NCBI GenBank assembly: GCA_013697635.1
Contig: JACCWM010000006.1
Coordinates: 1 to 46,599, forward strand
From: Lujinxingiaceae bacterium
Lineage (GTDB): Bacteria > Myxococcota_A > Bradymonadia > Bradymonadales > Bradymonadaceae
DNA: 46,599 bases
Direction of reading: 5' to 3'
Below, piece after piece: positions 41,667 to 46,599 of this stretch (positions are counted from its first letter, which is position 1; each line of letters starts with the position of its first letter). Below the pieces are notes generated by a model. It saw only the letters and a list, made by a program, of their open reading frames with translations. It was not told the origin of the DNA and did no database searches. Made by a program: the position numbers and the translations under genes.

Positions 41667-43042
41667 CGAGAGCTCCTGTTGTAGGTGGAACGATTCAATC
41701 GCCAGGCGGCGACGGTAAGCACTAAGAAGAGCAGGCCGCCGGCGATCGCCATCAGCCCTCCGGCGCCCATGACGACCAGGCCGACGACCTCGCCACTCGC
41801 GCGCACGATCTGGTCGCCGGCATAGGCTTTTCGCCCCAGTCCGTAGGCGCCGGCGATCGCAAAGCCCATGGCAAAAATCACCTGGCCCACGCCAAAGATC
41901 AGCGGCTGAACGCGCGCAAAGGCCGGCAGCCGGCCCGTGCCCAGGCTAAAGCCCAGCGGCTCGAGCAGCGCGAAGGTCACCGTCATCAACGAGACGGTCA
42001 CCGCCCCGAGCGAGGCGTGGTAGTGGGCGGGGATCATCGTGTTCGAGCCGCTGATCATCGCGCCGAGCACAAAGCCCAGCACACACAGCAAGGCGCTGGC
42101 CAAAAAACCGACCAGCCGCGGATCGAGCAGACCGCGCCCGCCGAGCTTGCCGGCGGCAAAATCCGTCCACACAGCCCGCAAACAAAGCCCCAAAAAGACG
42201 AGCACCGGCACCACGATCCCAAACTGCATCAGCCGCGAGAAGCCCGTGTGGTAGATGGGCGAGCTCGTGCCCGCAAGGGCCAGAAGCGGCGCCCCGAGCT
42301 GCGGGGCGACGAGCAGACCAAAGAGCAAGCCGCTCGTGCGCCGGCCCATAGGCTCTCGGCCCAGCAACCCCGTGAGCAAGATCAGCCAGACGACGAGCAT
42401 CGTCAGCACGCTCGCGACCTGCAAGACGTGGCCCCCGCCCCAGAACAGCAGCTCGTAATAAACCTCGGCCTCGAGCGCGCGCGACGTCTCAAAAAACGAG
42501 ATCACAAAGACAAGCGTCGCGATGAAGACCACCGCAGCCATCGCCTTGAGCCCCGTAATCGCCGCCCGCGGCAGGATCGTCGGCCCCGCACCCGGCGCCA
42601 GCAGCCGCCCGTCAAAGAGCGTGATGACGACGCTCGCCCCAAAGACGAACAGCCCCGCCAAGAAGAGGCCGTGGTCGAGCACCGGCACGTAGTTTGCCAA
42701 GACCGGCGCCGCGCCCTCAAAGCCCGCCGACAGCACCATCGCCAGCACCCCGCCCGCCCCCACCAGCGCCATATGCCCCGAGCGCTTCGACGGTTTGCCC
42801 GACGGCAGCAGCAAGAAGAGCGCGGTGGCAAAGGCGTAAAACCACACGATCAACGCCAGGTCGACGTGAACCACCAGACAGCGCCGAAAGAACATCGGAT
42901 CCGTGAGCCAGCCCGAAAACGGCGGCAAGCGCCCGATGATCAACATCAACGACAGCAGCCCGGCAAAGAGCATGCTGACCACGGCCAAAATCAGCCAGCG
43001 CCGAACGGCCAAGAGCGTGTCGCGATGAGTGAGTGTATTCAT
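41630..43042 (-). CDS. Second heme-copper oxidase-like membrane protein with altered metal site
   Basis: The ATG at 43042 follows GAGGTG by 8 bases. The 470-residue protein has about 12 TM helices. Heme-copper positions are recognisable: His59 (VVHVDLAL), His205 (GGGHVLQ, with Gln208), His265 (PIYHTGFSR), His340 and His342 (IPAHYHASL). The usual His-His pair of the copper/iron site is Tyr264-His265, so one metal ligand is missing, and the catalytic Tyr is absent as well. It could be an inactive partner subunit of the adjacent reductase or a divergent NO reductase with a different metal. It is the first gene of the long operon and its promoter carries the Fnr-type box. Confidence 0.65.
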   Translation of the reverse strand: MNTLTHRDTLLAVRRWLILAVVSMLFAGLLSLMLIIGRLPPFSGWLTDPMFFRRCLVVHVDLALIVWFYAFATALFLLLPSGKPSKRSGHMALVGAGGVLAMVLSAGFEGAAPVLANYVPVLDHGLFLAGLFVFGASVVITLFDGRLLAPGAGPTILPRAAITGLKAMAAVVFIATLVFVISFFETSRALEAEVYYELLFWGGGHVLQVASVLTMLVVWLILLTGLLGREPMGRRTSGLLFGLLVAPQLGAPLLALAGTSSPIYHTGFSRLMQFGIVVPVLVFLGLCLRAVWTDFAAGKLGGRGLLDPRLVGFLASALLCVLGFVLGAMISGSNTMIPAHYHASLGAVTVSLMTVTFALLEPLGFSLGTGRLPAFARVQPLIFGVGQVIFAMGFAIAGAYGLGRKAYAGDQIVRASGEVVGLVVMGAGGLMAIAGGLLFLVLTVAAWRLNRSTYNRSSRWKNPRFTPYKN

Positions 43043-43076
43043 GGTGTGCCACCTCGGGAGTCAAACTACGAAACCC

Positions 43077-43118
43077 AGGATAGGCTGCCCGCGTCGGGCG
43101 CTGCATGATCGAGGTCAT
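43077..43118 (-). promoter_or_regulatory. FNR-type class II promoter of the long respiratory operon
   Basis: On the minus strand ATGACCTCGATCAT (43105-43118) precedes TATCCT (43077-43082, -10-like) by exactly 22 bases. The start codon of the heme-copper-like gene follows at 43042. The box matches the one at 45555-45568 at 13 of 14 positions and has identical spacing. The centre at -41.5 suits activation by a Crp/Fnr-family dimer. Confidence 0.75.
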
Positions 43119-43148
43119 ACGAGGGATGAATTAGTTGCCAAAGGTCGG

Positions 43149-43200
43149 GGTGCCAGGGGACCCGACTCTGCGCCAGGGGACCCGACTCTGCGCAGGCACC
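43149..43200. repeat. REP-like doublet: two 20-bp direct repeats between inverted arms
   Basis: GCCAGGGGACCCGACTCTGC occurs twice in perfect tandem (43152-43171, 43172-43191) and is enclosed by GGTGCC (43149-43154) and GGCACC (43195-43200). The sequence style (GTGCC..GGGGACC..GACTC) is like the palindromic elements associated with REP transposases, but no such transposase is in this window. It lies between the PLP-decarboxylase stop and the promoter of the next operon. Confidence 0.6.
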
Positions 43201-43225
43201 TCGTCGATTTCGGTAACGATTGTGC

Positions 43226-44998
43226 CTATATGCGCCGCACGAGGTCTTCGACGAAGGCCTCGGCAAAGCGCAGGTTGGTCTCGCGAGAGTCAAGGAAGGG
43301 GTTCATCACGCACAGGCGGATCAGGCGCAGCTCGTCTTGGTCGGGGGTGGCGTGCCAGGTGGCGGTGAAGCTCGCCAGGTAGGCGTCGTGGGTGGCAAAG
43401 CGCAGGCTAGTCTTGGAGACGAAGAACTCGCTGGCGTGCTCGGGGGAGTAGGCCTCGTAGATGGCCAGGGTGCGGGCGTTGGTCTGGGAGAGGGGCTCGC
43501 CAGGGCGAGCGATGCAAAAACAGACGATGTTGGAGCTTGCGCCGGGGGCGATGTGGATGTCGGGCACGTGGGCAAGGAGCAGCGCCTGGAATTGGCGGCG
43601 GCATTGGACGGTGCGGGCCAGGATGCGGCCGTAGCCTGCGGCGTCGAGGCCGATGGTGCGCGCGGTCAGCCAGGTGGCCACGGCGCCGGAGGCCGAGCGG
43701 CTGCCCTCGATCGTCTGGGGGCCGCGGTCGCGGCCCTCGGTGAGCTCGAGGTAGGGGGCGTCGATGGTGAGCAGAAAGTATTCGCGGGACTCGCGCGAGA
43801 GGTAGGTGCCGCAGGCATAGGGCACGTAGCCGAGCTTGTGGGGGTCAAGCGTGACGGAGTTGGCGCGCCCGATCGCGCTGAGCGCGCGGTGGGCGTGGGG
43901 CTCGAAGGCGGCCGGGCCGCTCTCGGGGGCGTCGCCCAGCGCGGAGCAGAAAAAACCGCCGTAGGCGGCGTCGACGTGGTGCCAGATGTGGTGGCCGTGG
44001 GTTTGGGCACAGGCGTCGAGGATGTCTTGGACCTCGTCGATCGGGTCGAAGTCGCCAAGCTCGGTGGTGCCGGCTACCGAGACGACCATCAAGATCGGGC
44101 GCTGCTCGCGCTGGGCCTGGGCGATGCGCTCCTGGAGATGAGCGGTGCTCAAGCGGCCGTTTTCGCACAGCGCGACGGGCCAAAAGGCCTCCTCGCCAAG
44201 GCCCATCATACGAACGCCCTTGGGCCAGGAGTAATGCTTGTTTTGGGGCACGAGCACCACGGGGCCAAGGTAGGCGTGGCCAAACGTCTGGTGGTAGTGG
44301 GCGGCCAGGGCAAAGGGGTTGGCGTCGAGCATGCTGGTGGCGCGCAGATCGCCGGCCAGCAGGCCGCGCTCGGCCATCTCGCGATCGAAGCGCTGCCAGC
44401 CCATGTGGGCGGCGCCAAAGATGTCGAGCTCTTCGCCGCCGGCGGCCAAAAGCGTGCCCAAGGAGAGCCAGCGGTCCATGCGGATGCGCGCGCGGTAGAG
44501 CGCCTCGAAGTTTGCCAGCGTGCCGCCGCTGGTGAAGTGGCCGATGCCGGATCCAAAGCCGACCATGGCGGCCAAAAAACCCACGGCCTCCTCCTCGAGG
44601 CGAATGCCCACCCGCGAGGACTCGCCGGAGACGTTGTTCGGGTTGTGAAGCAAGGTGACGATGTGGCCGACCATCGCCGGCAGCGAGAGCTCGGAGAACA
44701 TGTGGGCAAAGTAGCGCGGCGAGAACTTGGGGACCTCGTCCTCGAAGCGGGCGAGCAACACGTCGAGCTCGGCGCCAAAGCGCGCGCGGCGAGCTTCGAA
44801 CTCCGGCGTGGTCTGGTCGGCGACGCTTATCGCGCAGCCGTCCTGGGGGTAGATCGAGCGACGCCAGCCAAACCAGTGGCGAAAGACCCGGCCGATGAGC
44901 GCCTCGAACCAGCTGGCGTTCTCGGACTGGGGCCCGAGGAAAAAACTCTTCAGCGCGATATCGCGGGGATCGCAGGCCGGCGTCTGCTCGTCTTTCAT
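43226..44998 (-). CDS. PLP-dependent group II decarboxylase
   Basis: The ATG at 44998 overlaps the stop of the cytochrome c gene (ATGA), giving 590 residues. It matches glutamate/aromatic-amino-acid decarboxylases: GHFTSGGTLANFEAL, VSVAGTTELGDFDPIDEV, WHHVDAAYGGFF and SVTLDPHKLGYVPYACG, whose Lys binds PLP. Length is above the usual 450-500 because of an N-terminal extension. Substrate cannot be told; aromatic or sulfinate acids are possible for such long forms. Its fusion in translation to a lipid-anchored cytochrome c under an Fnr-type promoter is odd and suggests a link to anaerobic or NO metabolism (inference). Confidence 0.85.
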   Translation of the reverse strand: MKDEQTPACDPRDIALKSFFLGPQSENASWFEALIGRVFRHWFGWRRSIYPQDGCAISVADQTTPEFEARRARFGAELDVLLARFEDEVPKFSPRYFAHMFSELSLPAMVGHIVTLLHNPNNVSGESSRVGIRLEEEAVGFLAAMVGFGSGIGHFTSGGTLANFEALYRARIRMDRWLSLGTLLAAGGEELDIFGAAHMGWQRFDREMAERGLLAGDLRATSMLDANPFALAAHYHQTFGHAYLGPVVLVPQNKHYSWPKGVRMMGLGEEAFWPVALCENGRLSTAHLQERIAQAQREQRPILMVVSVAGTTELGDFDPIDEVQDILDACAQTHGHHIWHHVDAAYGGFFCSALGDAPESGPAAFEPHAHRALSAIGRANSVTLDPHKLGYVPYACGTYLSRESREYFLLTIDAPYLELTEGRDRGPQTIEGSRSASGAVATWLTARTIGLDAAGYGRILARTVQCRRQFQALLLAHVPDIHIAPGASSNIVCFCIARPGEPLSQTNARTLAIYEAYSPEHASEFFVSKTSLRFATHDAYLASFTATWHATPDQDELRLIRLCVMNPFLDSRETNLRFAEAFVEDLVRRI

Positions 44999-45453
44999 TT
45001 CTGAGATCCCAGGTAGGCCAAGATCGCGTCGGCCTCCTCGGCCGTCAAATTGACGTTGGGCATGGGGGTGCGATACTCCTCGAGCAGTTTCTTGGCCTCG
45101 GCGTCGCTCTTGACCATCGCGTCGGGGTGCAAGATGAAGCGCGCCAGCCACTCGGGCTCGCGCCGGTTGGTTATGCCCCGAAGGGCCGGGCCGACCACGC
45201 GCTTGTCCATCTGGTGGCAGGCCGAGCAGCCCTTGCCCAGGTAGAGCGACTCGCCCTTTTTGATCATGTCCGGATCGCTCGAGACGAGCGTGATGCCGCC
45301 GTTGTCGATGCTCGAGGGGCCTTTGGCATTGCCTGCGGCCGCGGCCGGCGCCGAGCCGCCCTTCTTGGGCGCTTTGCCCGAGGCGTCACAGCCAAAGAGC
45401 GCCACGACGCTGGCGAGCACAATCCCCAACAGTAGTTTTTTCGATGTCGTCAT
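44995..45453 (-). CDS. Lipid-anchored class I cytochrome c
   Basis: The ATG at 45453 has GAGG 7 bases upstream. The 152-residue protein has a lipoprotein signal (LLLGIVLASVVALFGC), a Lys/Ala-rich linker, and one heme-c motif CSACH, with the distal Met in RTPMPNVNL. The body pattern GCSACHQ...VGPALRGITNRREPEWLARFILHPDAM...YRTPMPNVNLTAEEADAILAYL, here given in pieces, is the one I associate with cytochromes of clade II nitrous-oxide-reductase loci. It should carry electrons to the CuA domain of the reductase. Its promoter holds the Fnr-type box. Confidence 0.85.
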   Translation of the reverse strand: MTTSKKLLLGIVLASVVALFGCDASGKAPKKGGSAPAAAAGNAKGPSSIDNGGITLVSSDPDMIKKGESLYLGKGCSACHQMDKRVVGPALRGITNRREPEWLARFILHPDAMVKSDAEAKKLLEEYRTPMPNVNLTAEEADAILAYLGSQK

Positions 45454-45526
45454 TTTAAACCTCGTTCAAAGCGGTCGCTTGGGCTGGGCGGCGACTCTTT
45501 TTGAGCCGCTCAAGGCTACGAGACCC

Positions 45527-45568
45527 ACCATAGGCCCAGCCCAGGCGCGCTCCTATGATCCAGGTCAT
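45527..45568 (-). promoter_or_regulatory. FNR-type class II promoter of the cytochrome c gene
   Basis: On the minus strand ATGACCTGGATCAT (45555-45568), a perfect TGA-N6-TCA palindrome flanked by A and T, is followed after 22 bases by TATGGT (45527-45532). It lies between the stop of the upstream FAD enzyme and the cytochrome c start at 45453. This is the best copy of the shared box. The centre is at -41.5 relative to the implied start site. Confidence 0.75.
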
Positions 45569-45581
45569 ACGCGGCGCTCGG

Positions 45582-46599
45582 CTAAAGCATGCGCGCGGGT
45601 GAGAAGGGCTGACAAAACGCCGGGACGCGGCCGGTGTGGATCATCTCGGCCATGATTTGGGCGGTGATCGGGGCGAGCAAAATGCCGTGGCGCGCGTGGC
45701 CCGTGGCCAGCCATAGCCCGTTGACGACCGAGGGGCCAAGCAGCGGACGGCTGTCGCGTGAGACGGGGCGAAAGCCGGTCCACATATCGCGAACGGGCTG
45801 CTCGTAGAGCGCGGGCAGGATGCGCAAGGCGCCGCGCAAGAGGTCGTGGACGCCGCCGGCGGTGAGCTTGGCCTCAAAGCCGCGCTCCTCCATGGTCGAG
45901 CCGACGATCAGGCTGCCGTCGTTTTTGGGCACGAGATAGGCGTCGGGACCGCGCACGACGTGGGTCAAGAGCGCCGGTGTGCCGGCGTCGAGGGCGATCA
46001 TCTGGCCGCGCACGGGGCGCACGGCGTGGCGCGTGAGCTCGGGGACGTTTTCGATGCCGGGGCTCCAGGCGCCGGCGGCGATCAAGACGTTGGAGGCGCG
46101 AATGAGCGTGCCGTTTGCCAGGGTGACGCCACGGGCCCTGCCGCGCTCGAGGTGGACGCTGACCACCTCGGCGCCCTCCGAGAGAGTGCCGCCCTCTTTG
46201 AAAAAGGCGGTGAGCAGGGCGTCGACGATGTGGCTGTTGTTGACCTGGTGATCGCCCGCGCAAAGCACGGCGCTGTAGACGCGGCTCAAGCCGGGCTCGA
46301 GGCGCTGGACCTCGGCGTTGTCGAGGCGGGCAACATGCAGGCCCAGCGAGGCTTGGTGGCGGTAGACGCGCTCGACGGCTTCGTCGTCGTCGCGCGTCAG
46401 GGCGACGACCAGCGTGCCGTCGGCGCGGTATTCGAGGCCGCTGCCGGAGTGCTCTTCGAGCTCGCGCACGAACTCGGGATAGAGCGCCAGGCTTTGGCGC
46501 TGCAGATCGAGCAGCGCGGCGTCGTCGAAGTCGACCTCGGCGCTGGGCGCGAGCATGCCGGCGGCGGCGCGGCTTGCGCCGTCGCCGGCGCGCGCGCGC
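45582..46599 (-). CDS. thiO: Glycine oxidase ThiO-like FAD enzyme, 5' end outside window
   Basis: The frame is open to the right edge; residues just before the first in-window ATG read GASRAAAGMLAP, a conserved ThiO/DAO segment, so the true start and the FAD-binding GxGxxG lie outside. Visible DAO-family features are IAAGAWSP, RPVRGQMIAL, YLVPKNDGSLIVGSTMEERGF, DMWTGFRPVSRDSRPLLG and the C-terminal GLWLATGHARHGILLAP. ThiO oxidises glycine to iminoacetate for the thiazole ring of thiamine. No thiS/thiG genes are visible in the window, so a related D-amino-acid or sarcosine-type oxidase is possible. The stop is at 45582, 14 bases right of the Fnr-type box of the next gene. Confidence 0.75.
   Translation of the reverse strand, partial: RARAGDGASRAAAGMLAPSAEVDFDDAALLDLQRQSLALYPEFVRELEEHSGSGLEYRADGTLVVALTRDDDEAVERVYRHQASLGLHVARLDNAEVQRLEPGLSRVYSAVLCAGDHQVNNSHIVDALLTAFFKEGGTLSEGAEVVSVHLERGRARGVTLANGTLIRASNVLIAAGAWSPGIENVPELTRHAVRPVRGQMIALDAGTPALLTHVVRGPDAYLVPKNDGSLIVGSTMEERGFEAKLTAGGVHDLLRGALRILPALYEQPVRDMWTGFRPVSRDSRPLLGPSVVNGLWLATGHARHGILLAPITAQIMAEMIHTGRVPAFCQPFSPARML

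Noticed and set aside
43220-45004. 594-codon plus-strand frame opposite the decarboxylase
   Set aside because: Mirror frame of a gene with PLP-lysine and decarboxylase motifs; Gly/Ala/Val/Glu-rich low-information product.
1-46599. tRNA, rRNA or riboswitch genes
   Set aside because: Reading through the gaps between genes I saw no cloverleaf with a CCA-type end, no rRNA core sequence and no known riboswitch consensus; a covariance-model scan was not possible.

Overview
The window is about 46.6 kb of GC-rich bacterial chromosome. It carries a Ser/Thr kinase with a PEGA domain, several lipoproteins with LxxC lipoboxes, a Cys-repeat/RCC1 surface lipoprotein, Asn/Thr- and Asp/Ala-rich low-complexity linkers, tandem-AAA ATPases and long same-strand operons. 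Together these suggest a predatory or social 'deltaproteobacterial' lineage (Myxococcota or Bradymonadales-like). That is an inference from gene style; no rRNA or phylogenetic marker was analysed.

Layout. (1) 1-1.85 kb: 3' part of a surface protein with an Asn/Thr linker, an SbsA-type Ig-like domain and a probable beta-propeller, closed by a strong hairpin. (2) 2.2-10.7 kb: a lipid-type locus. A plus-strand operon (JmjC/cupin-like oxygenase, MMPL/RND exporter, PAP2 enzyme, OleC-type AMP ligase) converges on a minus-strand pair (KAS III/OleA-like thiolase, and an OleD-like reductase fused to a metallo-beta-lactamase-fold hydrolase). OleA, OleC and OleD are the beta-lactone/olefin enzymes. OleB is absent and a lactonase-like domain is present instead. 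Upstream and co-directional are a PEGA protein, a PEGA Ser/Thr kinase and an RCC1 lipoprotein (10.8-15.8 kb). (3) 16-20 kb: an ExbD-like protein of uncertain function, two lipoproteins, a tandem universal stress protein and a long inverted repeat. (4) 19.9-28.9 kb: translationally coupled recC-recB-recD. (5) 29-34 kb: a stand-alone tandem AAA+ ATPase with a recognisable promoter and operator-like repeat, a cluster of hairpins, an array of about a dozen 43-bp tandem repeats, gene remnants, an IS3-family element and a hexanucleotide repeat. (6) 34-45.6 kb: a minus-strand respiratory locus: lipid-anchored cytochrome c with a PLP decarboxylase; two heme-copper-oxidase-like proteins, one a probable NO reductase of the CuA/His-Gln type; a 48-residue membrane peptide; a CuA subunit; a SCO copper chaperone; a cytochrome b/ferredoxin/MvhD fusion; two small membrane proteins; a Crp/Fnr regulator; and a hemerythrin. 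(7) The right edge cuts a glycine-oxidase-like FAD enzyme.

The strongest unexpected signal is regulatory. Three near-identical 14-bp FNR-type palindromes lie in front of the hemerythrin, the heme-copper-like gene and the cytochrome c gene. Each is exactly 22 bp from a -10-like hexamer, which places it at -41.5, the classical class II activator position. This ties the respiratory genes into one small regulon whose likely regulator is encoded inside it. The second notable system is the OleACD-like lipid/beta-lactone locus, with an OleD-MBL fusion, a halogenase-like HxA cupin and its own exporter.
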